DNA of 64,000 bases from Chrysemys picta bellii (GCF_011386835.1 NC_088792.1:111200421-111264420), one strand, 5' to 3'. Positions 43,309 through 58,210 are shown, counted from the first letter of the stretch. Numbers and translations are program-made. Notes: generated by a model not told the origin, from the sequence alone.

Positions 43309-43929
43309 ACAAGACCACTGGCCAATGTATTGACTGGTATTGACGGACTCTGGAGGAAATGGTCTCAAGTCACCCAGTCAGAGAGGGTAGCCACAATTCA
43401 ATGCTTAAAAACTAATGGGGTTAGAGAGAACACCTTCCCCCAAGGGAAAAGGTTCATTAGAGACACCACTGGCCAAGATTTTCCAGAGTGTCGAGTTGGG
43501 CTCTGAAAAGTCACTAAAGACACCTTGAAGAAGACTGATTTTCAGAATGTGCTGAACCCCAGGTCTCTTGAACGTCTCACACTGGGCACCCAAAAACTGA
43601 AGCATCTAAGGATTACTAGCTACTTTTTAAAGTCTTGGCCATTCTGCCCACCTGAAGAATAGTGTATGCATCTGTGTCATTTTCAGGGGCTGCTGTATCT
43701 GAGCAGCAATAGAAAATACTAGAGAAAAACTGGAAGGGATGCTTGGTGGTCTGGGTTAAGGGAAGAATGTGCAGGAATAATTGGTGGCGGAGCGCTCTCA
43801 GGTGAGGGCTCCCACCTTTGGAATTCAAACCCTTGGTAAATTTATTACAGAGTGGGACCCTTTCCAAAGGGACCCAGGGTTGTGAGCAGTTTGCTACCAC
43901 TTGCCCTTAGCATTAGAGTGCCTTGTCTG
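42994..43929. other. No gene seen; contains a microsatellite
   Basis: Apart from the CA run at 43243-43304, I see no gene or repeat with defined ends. The 110-residue frame across the CA run is a low-complexity artefact. Confidence 0.5.
43243..43304. repeat. (CA)31 microsatellite
   Basis: An uninterrupted CA dinucleotide run of about 62 bases follows a short CT run. Such a pure run is likely to be length-polymorphic. Confidence 0.97.
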
Positions 43930-44580
43930 TAACTGCCGGGGGTCAGTCCCTCACACTCTCTCAGCCACAGACAACACTTCGCAATCCCCTCTCAGCCCAT
44001 AAGCAGGCTAGCAATAGGTGTACTCCAATCTCTGAGTCCTCCAAGCATCCCCCTGGAATATCCAGCCCCTTAACCACTGGAAGAACCTCCTGGTAAATTG
44101 CCCACAAGGTGCAAAGTTTGCAGATCTCTGTCAGCGGACCGGGTCGTAGGTGGTCAGGCCTAGTAGTCAGAGTCCGAATGCCAGAGACAAGGGTCGAGAC
44201 AGAGTCAGGAGTCAGAACTGAGGTCAGAGTCCAAATACTGAAACTAAGGGTTGAAGCAGAGTCGGAGTCAGAACCAGATTACTAGGAGTCAGGGAAGACA
44301 GAGCAGGGATGGTTCTGAGACAGGAGCCAGGCTGGAACAGGATAGGAACAAGGCTGGATGCAGGGTAGGATCTGGGCTGGAGCTATGGAGGAGCAGAGCA
44401 AGGAGCAGCGCTTGGAGAGACATGCACAGGGAGGCAGAAAGTCCATGGGCATGTGTGTTGAGCAACCAGTGTGCCACTGCTGCTGCTGCTAGGTCCATCA
44501 GGCAGCCTAGCTGGCTCACTAGGGCATCAGAAGTACTGAGCAGGCGCAGCTGAGAGCCTTCTCCTGACAATCTCACGAGA
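43930..44580. repeat. LTR-like, quasi-repetitive tract
   Basis: CTGCCGGGGGTCAGTCCCTC at the left and TCTCCTGACAATCTCACGAG at the right bound a tract rich in short variants of GTCAGAGTC and AGGCTGGA (44160-44390) and a CTG run near 44478. The style fits an LTR or leader region of a turtle retroelement, but no terminal pair or target duplication was found. Confidence 0.4.
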
Positions 44581-47500
44581 CATCTAGACAGATGTATTTG
44601 CAGTGCTATGGAGGAGCTGGTGGTGTGATACATGAAGGTACCAATGACATAGGAAAACAGGAAGGGAGAGATCTTGGAGACCAAATCTAGGCTTCTAAGT
44701 AAGAGATTAAAGTCCAGGACCTTAATGGTAGCATTCTCTGAAATGCTTCCAGTTCCACACACAGTGCCAGAAAAATAGATAGAACTGCAGTGTCTCAATA
44801 GATGGCTTCTTGATTAACCCCTTCAGGGAAACCATGACAGGCAAGTGAAGATTTATTATTTGCATTACCCATAATGCCTAGGTACCCAAGTCACAGACCA
44901 CAATCACTTTTACTCTTAAGAAAGCACTAGAGAGTTACAAATCTTTGCAAAATAACACAGACCTGAGATGGAACATACACACCCCACCCCACCCCAAAGT
45001 GTGATCTCATTCCTGCAAATCAGAGGTTTGGTCACCATTTCTGGCAAAGTATGGTCCCTCCTGCCTTCCTTTTCTCTCCTTCCCAATCTTCTGGCATGTG
45101 GTGATGGACCATTATCTCCTGAGATGGGACAGTCACTGACAGTCATTCAAAGTTGATGGGCTTTGATGGGTTTCTCAGTTATATCCCTCTCTAAAGTGTC
45201 CCACTCCTCCCTGGCAGGGTAGTGTCTGGAATAGACTGGCCTTGTCAAGGTCAAGGCTGGCTTTTCAACGGAGAACACAAAATGGCAGTTAGCTCACAAA
45301 ATGGAAGACTGTGTAAAAATTAAAGTCACAAAACAAAATGGAGCTCACAGTTGGATACAGATGTATTTTCTCACCCCAGTCACAGAAGTATTATAGGCCA
45401 AAGATGTTTACAGGGATCATCTTGAGCAACAGGGTGGAATGGAGGATTTTAAAAGGAGAGTTCCTTTGCAATTAGTATCTGAATTTTCAAACAAAGAGAC
45501 ACAAAGATTTTTCCCTGAAGACAAAAGCAGAGAAGTGGAGAACATTATCTAGTAAAGAATATATACTGCACAGATCGGATTCAAATGAATGAGACAGAAG
45601 GCCTACTATATTAGTTGGTCATCTTGTCCATCCCTTAACACTGCAGGCTTGTTCCCTGTAGTACATTACATTATTTAGATAATAAATCCCCTATCACAGG
45701 TAATCAGATCACTAAAGGCACATAAAGTTGAAAGCAATATTGTTTTGTTTATGTTTTACATAAACAAATACAGCTGTAGTCCAACCAACTGAAGATGTTT
45801 TTCTTTACTCCACACCAACCTGCTGCAATGTACTCACCTAGAAATGTACAATGACAACACCTGCTTCTTTATTTAGTTTGAATTTCATTAAGAAAATTCA
45901 TACACAAGTATTTTTCAGCAACTTGGTTTATTTCATTTTTTGTTTTGTTAAGTTAATATAATCTAAATAGACTTAAAAATATATTGACTAAAATTAAAAG
46001 GAAAAAATAGCATATGCGCATTGCAATACCTTTTTTATTAGTCAAAGGCTTTATTTGTTAGTTGAGAAAATTCCCTTTGTTGTCGAGCTGCTACAGTAAG
46101 AAGCAGCAGATGGCTGTCTAAATCCCAGAATTCCCAGCAGGAAATGTGAACAGATGTCTGGAACCAGGAATAGAATAACCCTTTCCATAAGACTTTATGC
46201 TGGGAACTGAGCAGTTTATGAGATTTATAAAAATCTGTTTGCTTCCAGAAGCCACTGAGCTATTTTGTCTGTTGTGTTGCCCCCACCCTGCCCTTCCTCT
46301 TTAAATTAAAGAGTACCCATCTGCAACATAGATGAAGCTTTGATAAAGCAGGGGACCAGATCTCAAGAGTGTAGTAATAACCCTGGTAATCTACCTGGTG
46401 ACTCTGTATGCCTGCCTTCTCCAAAAACCACAGCTAACTGACAGTTTGCATTCCGGATGTATAGATTCATCAGCCTGAATTGTGTAATTTACATGAGATC
46501 TACGTTACAAAGTAAAGAACACAATGCAAACAAAAGAACTCTTCTCAAGCCCTAGCCAGACTAAAGAGAGTTCGTTTGTTTTATTTTAATGCTCAGTTCA
46601 GGTTTTTTAAGCACAGCCCAAATTCTGTATCTTTTTTCAAATGTTCACTTTCCTTTCTTGTTTTCCAGAATGGTGCATGTCTGATACACCGGAAGGGAAG
46701 AGTGCTGACACTTAATGACACCATTTCTCCTCTAACAATACATAAAACTTAATGCATGAGCATGCAGAGAAAGATCTACAACTGCCATAGGCACCGTTTA
46801 GTGTCACAGATCCATAACAAAAGTTCATAGTATTGGAAATGAAAAATCAGACATCTGGTATGACACCCCTTGGAGACTACTGAATTTGAAACCAGCTAAC
46901 CTCTGTTTCTTGTGCCTGTAAGGACACATCTTTGATTTTCTCCTACAATTGACTTTCAGCCCCCTTGAAATGAAAGGAGGTATGTTTGAGCTTCATCATG
47001 ATGATGAATAAATCAGCTTTGTTATGAACAGGGAAATGTATGGGACAACAATCTAGCAAAAAGGCTACCACAGCTGGATTGTAGAGAAGCTTCATAGTAA
47101 AAAAAAATCTGTTTTTGAATAGTCCTTGCATGCAGTGTGGAGACAGTTAGCTATAGCTACCATGCACAACAGAGAAAAAATATCTATAATGCACAAGAGC
47201 ATTTAATTCCCTTACATTTTGCAAGGGATATGGTCAAGCATATCAGGCCCCCAGATTTGACCTACTTTGACTCCGTATGTGTGTAATGAAAGTCAGTCAT
47301 GTTTTTAATATATTTTTCAACCAAACAATGCTTTTACTTCCACTGCAAACTAAACAAACATCTGCCACCTAGCACACATGGGCAACGGTAGGATAAAAAC
47401 TATGTGCATATATTGGGGGTGGGGAGAAGAGGGAGAGAAAAATCAGTATGGAAGCAGTTAAATCTCTAGTTTCCAGAGGGTGTACTATAAATAATGATTC

Positions 47501-48324
47501 CATAAGTTGAGAGTATCATTTTAAAAAAATACAGAAAGTAGAACTGGGGGAAAATATGACAGGAATAATAAGAAAATATCAAGTATTGTTCATATTTAAA
47601 ATTAATGATTTGTTAACTTGGAAGTAACAATAAGAAATACAAGAGTGCCCTGTTATTAACTTTGTCTAACCAAATAAAAAAAAAGATCATTTAAAAATAC
47701 TTGGAAAAGCTAATAATCTGAAGGAAAACATGGTAATCTGCAGACTCTGATGCTTATGCTTGTAAGAATTTTACACTTTTACCCTTTATAACAATGTTTG
47801 ATGATAATGGAAAGCAAATGCTGTGAATCAGACAGATTGCAAAACCACCTTGCTTAGGTGGTTACCTTTATGATCAAAATGTAGACACCTGATTACCCTT
47901 GAGATGATTTATTAAAAAAACAAAACCACAGCCAGAGAAGTTCATGGTTCAGCTCAGACCTATGAAGTTGGCTGTGCCTTTTTGGCATTAAAGTAGCCAG
48001 AAAAGGAATTAGGGGGTATAACATGCAAACACCGCATAAGTTAGGCAAATATTTACATTTTGCTCATGAATATTAAACAAGGGTGCTTGATTTACCTGGC
48101 TTTTTTAAATTGTTATTTAATTATAACCAGTTTACGAGACAGGCTCATCTGTTCTACTAGTTTTGCTGCTGCACTCTCTCTAATAGCGAACTGTAGATTG
48201 TGCCAAGTTTTGTCTTTGATTAAAATGCACTCTTGTCTTTCAGCAGGAATTGTAGCCCTCACTAGCCTTTGAAATGCTCATTTTCCTGCCTCTGGTAGGC
48301 ACTAACACAATAATGCTATGCATT
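44581..48324. other. No gene seen
   Basis: This long AT-rich non-coding stretch has frames of 60-76 codons without domains. It could include conserved non-coding sequence, which cannot be judged from a single genome. Confidence 0.45.
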
Positions 48325-48420
48325 TCAGATAGTCCCTTTCATCTGAAGATCTCAAAGCATTTTACAAACATTTATCAATTTTACTCAAAGAGCACCGCTG
48401 AAGGGTAAGTAAGTTGGTAT
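48325..48420. repeat. SINE-tail fragment
   Basis: CCCTTTCATCTGAAGATCTC, AAAGCATTTTACAAACATT is a recognisable 3' segment of a MIR/L3-type SINE, similar to 15360-15390. It is non-coding. Confidence 0.5.
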
Positions 48421-51400
48421 ACAGCAATCATCCACCATTCAGATGACCCCTTTTCTGGGTTGGCCCAGCATAATATTTAACAGAATACCCAAATTTTAAG
48501 CCATCCCAAACTTATAAACTACCTTACCTAATTTCTTCCAAAGGCAAATGGGCTATTTACCAATCAAACTCAAAAAAGTTCAGGCTCCCTAATAATTAAA
48601 ATGCTCCAGATAATCTTCAAATGTCAATGTCATCGTTGACTGAGCTATTGCTGGCCTCCTAAAGAGTACCTGACAGCTATCACATTTCTTTGTCACAGAG
48701 TCTAAACGACCAAGGTAACCAATTTCAGATGTCACTCAGAAGGATATAATGGTTCTCTATCATCAATCAGGCATGACCTTGGTGTTCGGAACATTCCATC
48801 AGACTTATAAATAGATGGTACTCCTCACAATTTGGTCTAACAGATATTGCTCAAACCTCATGATCTTCAGGGTTCACTGAAAAGTTAATCCTCCTTACCA
48901 TTTACATTTCAAAGTTGGGGGGCGGGGAGGTGGGAGGAAGGATTTTAATTATAGGGGTGGAGAACTGTTTAAGTGGGAAGCAGATTTGTGGTAGGTTATC
49001 TGAAATTGCTGCAGTTGTATTTTTACCTTATGCTGGGACATCTAGATCATATGGAGATAGCTCATTGTTATAGAAGTGCTAGAAAGGGTGCCTAACTAAA
49101 TAAAACTATATCATTAGCTTCATTGTTATTGACCTGCACGATGGCTAAAATTTACAAACTTTAGTTAGGCACTTGATTTTCAGACGTGCTAAGCACCCAG
49201 ATCGACTTTATCTGGTGGTCTCCATCTCTGCAAACCAGGCCACTTTTATCTAAGTGATTAAATATAGAAGAAGGTGCCTAACTTTAAGACACCCACACCT
49301 GCAAATATTTGTCTGTGACCTTAGAACTATGCTGCATTATTCACATCACTACAAAGTTCAGATCAAGATTAACTTTAGGAGTTCACATTCAAGGTTGAAC
49401 TCAAAATTGCTTCAGATTAGCTTTGGCCACATAATCTCACAAAATCAGTTTAGTCCACAATATTTTCATCAACTTGAATGCTTACCAGATCATCTGTTCT
49501 CACTACAAAGCTACCCACTTGCGATACATTCAAGCTGTATCCAGAAAACTGAATCATTCTGGTTTTGGAGCTCTGATCCAAAAATTGTACGGCCAGGGTC
49601 AGACTGGGAGGGGATTATTCTGAAGCACTTAAACCCCAAGTTTCAGGGGGAACGGTTAACAGTCGAGCCCATCACAAATAGTCATCTTTTGTAAGAGTTC
49701 TGGGAGTATTTCAGAGTAGGAAATATTAGTTGTGATAGAAATTCTATTTAACATTAGAAGTTTTGTATTAAATGACCTGGAAAACTCATATCAAATATTA
49801 CCATCCATATTTGCATAGAGTATTCAGAGATGAAAACAAGCTGATAATGAAGTACATGTGAAATAATTGCTTTCTCCATCAAACTATTTCCACTAAAAAC
49901 CACCCTGTTCTCCTCATCCTAAATTCTGCTTTGTAGACCACAACTTCTGAGTCTTATGCTAAATATTCTCTACAATGGTGAGGTGTACTATCCCTTAGCC
50001 GTAGGTCAGATTAATGAGGAGATTTGTGTTTTGCATCCTAGGTCTCCCTTTTTATGTAAGAACATAGGGCTTGATTTCCATCAGTCTTCTGGGCATTCCC
50101 TTTTATCTCACCACTTCGAAAGACCTTGCTGTAGGATTTTACTGCACACTGTTTTACAAGCTCGGCCATAGCGCTGTCGAGATGAGATTCCTTTCTCCTT
50201 CCACTTTTTAATCCAGTGTCAACCAAAGCAGACTACTGGAAGGCACTGACATGCAGAGGTTTTCATCACTGTTAGAAAACTGGGCCACCGACGCCAAGTG
50301 TTTAATTTCTGCTGATGTTGTTAGTTGTTTTGCCATCTGCTGCTGTGTGTGGAAGTTTGCACCTTGCTGATCATCTTGTACAGTTTTGTCAAACTGCCTG
50401 TGATTTTTTTGGATAGCACCAGAACACAAAATAAAAAACTGTCAAAAAGAACATTTTGCCATATGCCAGAAACTAATACACAGTTATTTTGAAAAGTTCC
50501 TCATTCATTTTTATAAATATGCCTATATGGGCATATATAACGGGCAAACACAATATCACAAAATATAGACTTCAAGGTTGTGTTCTGGGGCCTGTGATAG
50601 TCACACAAGATTATTGTTTCAATCCAATACTTGACTTAAAATAGTTATTCAAAAAAACAAACAAACAAACAAACCCATTTGTTTCAAAGCCAATTAATGG
50701 GCCAGATCCTGGCCCCCAAGATTGTAGTCCTTGCATACACAGAGAGCTACCTTAAGAAGGTAGTTGGTGATTCCGCTGGTGGTGGAATAAAGCCATCATA
50801 GTGAGTTCTCTACGACCTGGATATAAGGGACATGGTAGCACAGAGTCAGAGCATAAAGCTCTCCCACGATGATTGGCCAGCAAAGAGATTTCTAAGGGAC
50901 TGCTGTATGTGGCATAACTTAGAGCAGCTCTTTAGTTATTCTGAATTATACTGTGGGCCCTTTTGCCTCATGGCTGGCTCCAAGATTTGGGGGACTAGGG
51001 TAACAGAAAAGTAGCTTAAAGCTAATTTCTCCCCCACCTGGGTCTTGCGCACACACAGCTGACACACATTTGGGGCTCTGGCCCAACATTGCTAAGTGTA
51101 GTAGTGGGCTACATATGTTTGAGATAAAAGTTTATCAACAAGCTATTAATATTTCAAGAGTTGGAGTGAAGGTAGTGCCTGTGATTTAGAGGAGTAGATT
51201 GTGTGCATTGTTGGTGACTATGCTGGAAGTAAGGGGATTTTCTGTCCACACAATGGGGCTCTGAGTGCATTGGATATTATGATGTGGGAGGGATAAGGCA
51301 TGTGAACTGGGTGTCAGTGTTACTTAAAATAGTGGTTTCATTGATATTTAGGGATTATGTTGATAGGAATTTCACTTTAATCTCCTTAACTAACTCATAG

Positions 51401-53400
51401 TGTCTGTGTGTGTGTGAATCACAATTTGAGTTCTCTTTTCTCCATAATCTGTTGATAGTATTCCAGCTATTTGCCATTCCTATTGTTTCTACTGCTTTAT
51501 GAGGATTTCTGCAAGTGTTTCCTATTTATTCAATATTTTGCATATTGGGTAAGTTTCTCTCTGATGTAATAAATAATAATTTAAAATAAGGCAAATGATA
51601 AGAATTTCCTGACAAGAAATGAAATTTGGTGGTTATCAAAGAATATTATACCAAGAAGTAGGAATAGGAGAATATGGAGGAACTTGACCCCACGTCTTAG
51701 CTCTTTTTTAAGTCTTTCAAATCATTCTAAATCACTAAAACTGAATACGTGTTACATTTACGTTCTTACAGACCCATTCTTGGGTGTGATCCCTATTTAG
51801 GTTTCCCATTTTAGGCCTCTATCTACCACAGCACATGCTTAACTAGTAGCAGATGACTCATCCCACTAAACACACATGCCTAAAGTATATGCTTAAATGC
51901 TTTGCTGGCTCAGAAAGCTTAATGCTGGGCATGTTCAGCTGACACATTTTTCAAAGTAACTTCACTATCAGTTTTTAATTTCCTTTCTCTCTTATTGGTT
52001 GAGTGTGTATGGTGCAGTCATTACAATCGTACAAATACTCCTCTCCTGTCTACTGTATCACCTATAAACCGAGAAACAGTTTTCACAGAAAAGATATTTT
52101 TTTTAAAGGGTCAGTAAAAATATTTTATGATTACAGATATAAAATGATCCAAAATATTTAGACACTCACAGGTCATCATTTTGGGTTTTCTATCTACTCA
52201 CAGTTTAATAATATCATAAACACAAATGGTCAGCTCTGGATTTGAATAAAGCAGAGAGAGGTCATTGTGAAGAATTCCTCTCTAACACTACTGATGTCTC
52301 TGCTTAGCTTGGAAACATTTCAGTGAAATCCCATCCTTTCAATTTGCAAAAATGTATAGTGACACCACCATCTTCCAGCCACCTACAACTGACATTGTGT
52401 TTCTTGAATAGGTCATTATGTTGTCTGCTTGGAAATATTTGACTCAATTCTTTTGCAAATGTACCAGAAAAGTCATTTATTTTTAGCTTTCCAAAAATAT
52501 TTCAGATCTGTTTAAAATTGGTTTCATTAAAATAGTCACTGTTCCAATTTTGCCCCATTTATTTTTGCTGTTTTATTATGTCCTACCTTCCACTCAGGAA
52601 GGTAATTCATGTTTTTAGTGGGCCATGTTAAAGCCCACAGGGAGGGACTCTGGGGAGCAAATCTCCTCAGGGACCCACTCAGAGAGCTCTCTCCTCCTCC
52701 ATCATCCCATCAGGGGAGCAGAGTTTGTGGAAAAGGCTCAATGCAAATCTTGCTATTCCACAGGGCTTTCATCTGGAGACCCTGTACATTCACACTGGAT
52801 CAAGGAGATCAAGAGCTAGAGCTACTTTTGGAGTGAAAAGACCAGGTTTCAAGGCCTGGCCACTCTAGGGGTGCATTCATTTTCTAGTGGTTATGACTCT
52901 TGTCTGCAGCCCGTGGAATGTTTATATGCTACGGTCAGAGGGAAGCCTTGTGCAGGTAATCTACACCTTGGTCACAAAAGCTAAATTACATCACACATTC
53001 CACTTAAGGCAAACTCTGGAGGCTCCAACTAGTACACACTAGAATTGTGCTATGGCAGGCTGCTTTAAGTACATAACATTAAGAATTCAAATCACTGCAT
53101 GGGATTCCTAGTCACTTGTGGGGGAAACTGAATGAAATATTAAAGATCTGAATAGTTTGAAATCTGAGCTAAAAGCCCTCTCCCTGTGCACAGTTTAATT
53201 AGCTAGAAGTTTCCTGCTGAAATCTCCAAGGGTAAAACTCTCCTGAGTCAATGGTATGGGAACATGGTAAGGGTAATTTATTGAGTTTAGTGTTTAGTTA
53301 ATGTGCTGGTAGTATTTAGGGAGGTCCAGGGATTTGGGTTTATTTTTGGTTTGGGGAGCTCTGTTTTTCTTTTGGCTGTTAATTTTTAACATTTGGTCTA
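48421..53400. other. No gene recognised; unidentified coding-like patch near 50.0-50.4 kb
   Basis: This is AT-rich DNA with a (CAAA)n run near 50652-50673. On minus, frames at 50429-50208 and 50226-50038 abut and have a balanced, hydrophilic composition. I do not recognise them, and they may be chance or a retropseudogene. The 146-residue plus frame at 49254 has no domain. Confidence 0.4.
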
Positions 53401-56400
53401 CAAAGGAGCAGTGATTTGTAGAATAGGGCATAGCCATTCCCATCAATTCCCTCCTCACTAACCTATGGCCCTCCAGGATGGAGACACAGACACATACATC
53501 TTCTGCTCAGTAGGAGGAGGAAGCAGAAACTCTTGGAGAAAGACCCTGACCCAAAGAATGAGCTCATTCTGGGAGAGCAACAGGGAAGCTGAATGCAGGG
53601 GAAAATAGCAGGGAAGCAGTGAACTGTGTGTGAACAGGCTATGGCTAGCAGCCATAGCAACTAGGGTTAGGTCCATGCAGAAACTATGGGAGAGCAGCAT
53701 AGACTGGAAAAGGAATCAGTACAGAGGGGACCCAACAGGACACACCACTAACTGATTAGAGGAGATTGCAGGCCCCAGAGACTGGACTGATCTGGAGAGG
53801 CACCCCAACCTTAGGAGCCCTAACACTGTAGCAGACCCCTCACTCATCCTACAATAGCAACAGTTATTTCATCTTAAATTGCAGCTGTTTAAAACACTGT
53901 ACTGGTGGACAAGCCCTGGTAAAATATTTCTCCATTTAGCCACATGGCCAAATTATCATCACAACACACTACAGCTAGTAACCTAGCATCTGAAGCACCT
54001 TCAATGTTTGCCTCCAAGTTGTGGTACCCCTGGCAGACCACTGGTACCTTAGAGGTTTGATATATCCATGCGAGGAGTAGTAGTAGTGAGTGAGTGTATG
54101 ATTACAATATTTTTGAACACACATGTATTTACTCCTACTACCTGCATCCCTTTTATGTTCATTTTCCATGAACACTTGAATGCCTGAGTAGCACGAAAAA
54201 AGGTATATATAAATTTACAATTTAAGTGCTTCTAAATGCACACGAAACATTTGCATGTTCATTCTAACAAGTAGCAGAAACAATACAATGGAACTTATCT
54301 AACCAGTTACAATTCACCACACAGTATGACTAGCAGACACTCACAGAGCTATGTCTTATCTAACCAGGTGCATTGTCCAAGAAAGAAAATTAAAAATTGC
54401 AGTCTGCTTGCAGCTATTCCATGAGCAGAGAGACTAAGCTCATTTTTGTTGGCAATTATTTGCTTAGCTTTGATGGTTACAATGATACCAAATAGCAGTT
54501 TTAGTCCCCAGTCCTGCAGACACTGATACATGTACCTTTACTCGGCAGAGTACTCCCAGCTGCTGCTGCTGATACTACTCATTACTACAGGGGAGAAATC
54601 CCAGAATAAAGTTACACACATGCCTGAGTGTTTGTAAATTCAGGGAATTAATGCTACCCATTGCCGGGCTTGACTACAGCAAGTCAGGAAAATAAGGATG
54701 AGAAAGAAAGTTCACTAATGGCTCAGATTCAAATACTCTAAGTAGAGTGTTATTGTATAGATTCTGGTTTAACTCAAATTGACACCAAGTTAATAAAAAT
54801 CTCTAGCTACATTTCCTTCCAGGCAGTTCTACAAGCAGTAAACTCAAATATAAAAAGTACAGCCCATATACGGTAGCCCCACCGTTTCCTCAGCACTCCC
54901 TACCCTGATTTCTAGCTAGTACAGCCTCTCTTCAGCTTTTCCCTCTTTTAACAGAACCATTCCTACCTTTAAAGTGTTGAGCTTAAATATCTCAGCTGCA
55001 CCTAATTATATCCTAGCAGGCTCTGAACCCTGGATGGATATTAAGCCTGAAACCACAGGATATTGTCTGGTATAGCAGCACCTCCTCTTCAGGGAACCAC
55101 TGGAATGGGGTATGGCAGGGTTTCTAGGTCCCTCCAGCAAGTCATATTAGCATATCCAATCCTGCAAGTTGTTCTGTGGGTAGACTCCTGTGCCTGTAGG
55201 GATCCTATTGACTTCAGTGAAGGCCCATTGGCTTTCCATATGGGCTTAAGGGTCTAACTGTGTGGATTAGTATGCAGATCAGGTATATAGTTGGCCATGA
55301 GAACTGGAAAAACAAAAATGCAACAAAGAAAAAAGTAAAATCTTGATCATTTCTAAATAAGGTCATTCCAGTCAGTCTTTAGCACTCTCCATAGGTGTTT
55401 TCCCTTAGGAAGAATTTATAATAGGGTTAATTTTTAAAAGGCTAAAATGCAGTCATGATTGGGGAGAAAAATATATGCGGGTTATTATTAAAAATAAGAG
55501 CCTTTTGAATGGCTTTTCTAGTGTTGAGTTTGGAAGATGTTAAAAAGAAAACCAACAGGGGTAATTTACTTGAATCTTTATGGTAAATTGCTGTTTGTGG
55601 TTCAGAATATGCAATATTTGTTTCATGTGTGAACATCACTGTGCTTTACTTCAAATAATGAGCATCTCTTAACAGAAAGGAAGGCTAGCCAGCCTAGCAA
55701 TAACACGTGCTCACACACTTCATGAATACAACAGTCAGGCTACTGCTGGGTCTAACTGGGCATCATTAGTGTGCCCATTCAGGATTAGGAAGTGTGAAGC
55801 AAAGATTAAGGTCATGAACTGGAGATATATTGGTCTGACCACACTTTTTCTTCTGAGTCCCTATGGCAGATTTCAGCACTGCTGACCTGATATTCGTCGA
55901 AGCAATGTCCTGGGTCAAGTCATTCAGACGTCCCTCATTTTTATTTTCTCCCTTAGGATGCCAGCTGCTATAAAAGGAAAACCTCCTTGACCTCAGCCAT
56001 CATCTCACTGTGGGTTTTCATCCTTGAAGCTGTTAATTGAAACCACAGAATCACAAGAGCAGTACTCTACACAGTTTAGCCCCATATCATGTGAAGCTTG
56101 CATCCCAGCTAGGAATGCATGTATACTGATAATTATGACTGACATTGCCTATTAGGGTGGGATATAAAATCATATCCCAGTGTAGACTTTTTTTAATGGT
56201 CTTGCAATCCTTCTACATCTGGCTTAATGTTTCTACAAATAGTTTGACCTTTAGAGGGGAGGGGGGGGAAAAGCAAGCTGTGTTCTGAGCTTTAAATAAT
56301 TCCCATTTGTAACTCTATGAATGGCACATTTGGTCCAATTTCCAGTGTCTGGCATTTCTAATCTGTCATGCTATAAACAGTCAGTAGGATGTAAACTTTC

Positions 56401-58205
56401 CCCCCAGAGGGAAAAGTGCAATCAAATTGGCACCCCAGACAGAAGCCAGCTATGTAGTATTATCAGAAAAATGTCGTTTCTCAGACTCTGCAACAATTCC
56501 ATGGGGTTAGCATCTGACCATTAGTGTGATGCTAAATACAGCAAGCCTGATTCTCCACTGCCTGGTACCTTGAAAAGTGAGCACAGAGTGGGTGTCAAGG
56601 CTATGGAGAATTGTGATTTAATAGTGTTTACATACACTCTACACTTCCTTTGCATAGGTGGAGATGGGCACACCAGATGCAAGGCAGTGGAGAATGAGTC
56701 TCTTTATCTGGCATTCCTTTCTGTCGTTTGAAAATCAAAAATGATATATTTTTTTTTAAATGTGTGGAAAGTAAATGAGAACATCTACTGAAAGCCACTA
56801 AAAGAAGGTGCTCAAACTCAAGGGCACGTACTGAAAATGGCAGTATTCATTGATGACAGTCTGAATCACCTTCTGATGTAAATAAGAAAACAAACAAACA
56901 AATATCTCATATAATGGCCACATCTGATGGTTTGCTAGAGATTTGGACACAGTCCAGTTACATTCTCTGCCTTCCCTTAAAAATCTTTTCAGCTAGAATG
57001 TTCTGCATGCTTAAGTACACTTCAGTTCAGCTGGAAGATTCAAGCCTGAAAGCTCCCCCTTTAACTACCGATGCCCTTGCCAGGAAGGAAGCTTCCCCAT
57101 AATTACAGTGTATGGTATATATTTATAGTTAGAACAGAAGTCCAGAAGGGCACTCTCCCTTATACAAAGAAATCCAGCTCACAGATCTTGAATTAGCCTC
57201 TAAAAAAAAACAAAAACAAAAAAACCCAACAAGCAATGACGCCATCACAAAGATTTAAAAGGCAAGAAGAGAAGGGGGATGAGGGTTGTTAGTGTCTCAA
57301 GAAACAGCAACAACAAAATCCCCTTTACTCCCAGAGAGCACTGTAACTTTTCTTTTGAATTTATTTCCATTTATTCCCTATATAATTTTCTATTTAGTAG
57401 AAAAAATTGCCTAGGCTATTTTTAAAAACACACAGAGGACTCTTGGCTTCAGTGTCCCTTGCCTTTTATCCTGAGGCCCCAGTTCAGGAAAGAATTTAAG
57501 CACATGCTTAAATCCATCTTTGCTCAGCAAAGCATGTAAGCAAGTGCTTAAGCCCCAGTGAAGTTAAAGCACAATGCGTTGCTGAACTGAGGCCCTAGTG
57601 AATCTCACTGGCTTCCTCACATAAGAAGTTTTATCCTCTTGCTTTTGTGCTCACGTTTCCTCATTTGTTGCTATCAGGCTGATTTAAATAGGAATTGCAA
57701 GTCTGAAAATCCCATTTCCAGTCCTATCATGCCAAAGCCTTCAAGATAAATATTTAGAGCTGTCTGAATTATTAGATCTACATTAACCCTTTTTCCCCCT
57801 CTAAAAATTATTCCCAAACCTATCCTAATTTCTTGGAATGTATTCACAAGGATTCGCTGATTGATTAAGAGGAACAATTTTCTGTCTTTTCTCTAAACTT
57901 CTATTTGCTATTTATTATTCATTATTGTGGTGTGATTAGTCATCCAGATTATATAATATTGGTTCTATTCTTCAATTGCACAACTGACTTTTAAAGTATA
58001 AAATGAGTAGTGAATAACAAATAGTTCACTTCCTGTATGATTTTTTGAAAAAATGATGCATGCTAAAATTCATGAAAAATTGGAAATTTGGGAATATGTT
58101 CATGAACACTCAGTGGATGCCGGAATACTCATAAATAATATGATGCTACATATAATAGTAAATCTAACTTAGTGCTTTTATGCATAAGAGCACCATAGGA
58201 TGACA
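53401..58205. other. No gene seen
   Basis: This is AT-rich non-coding DNA with small A-rich runs (for example 56750 and 57200) and CAAA repeats near 56888. I see no defined repeat ends. A GC-richer patch at 53460-53860 may be part of an old LTR. Confidence 0.4.
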
Positions 58206-58210
58206 GAGGC

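Noticed and set aside
43174..43506. 110-residue frame containing a long histidine-threonine run
   Set aside because: It is the translation of a CA microsatellite.
49254..49694. 146-residue plus frame as a possible gene
   Set aside because: The peptide has no recognisable domain, and the surroundings look like ordinary AT-rich spacer.
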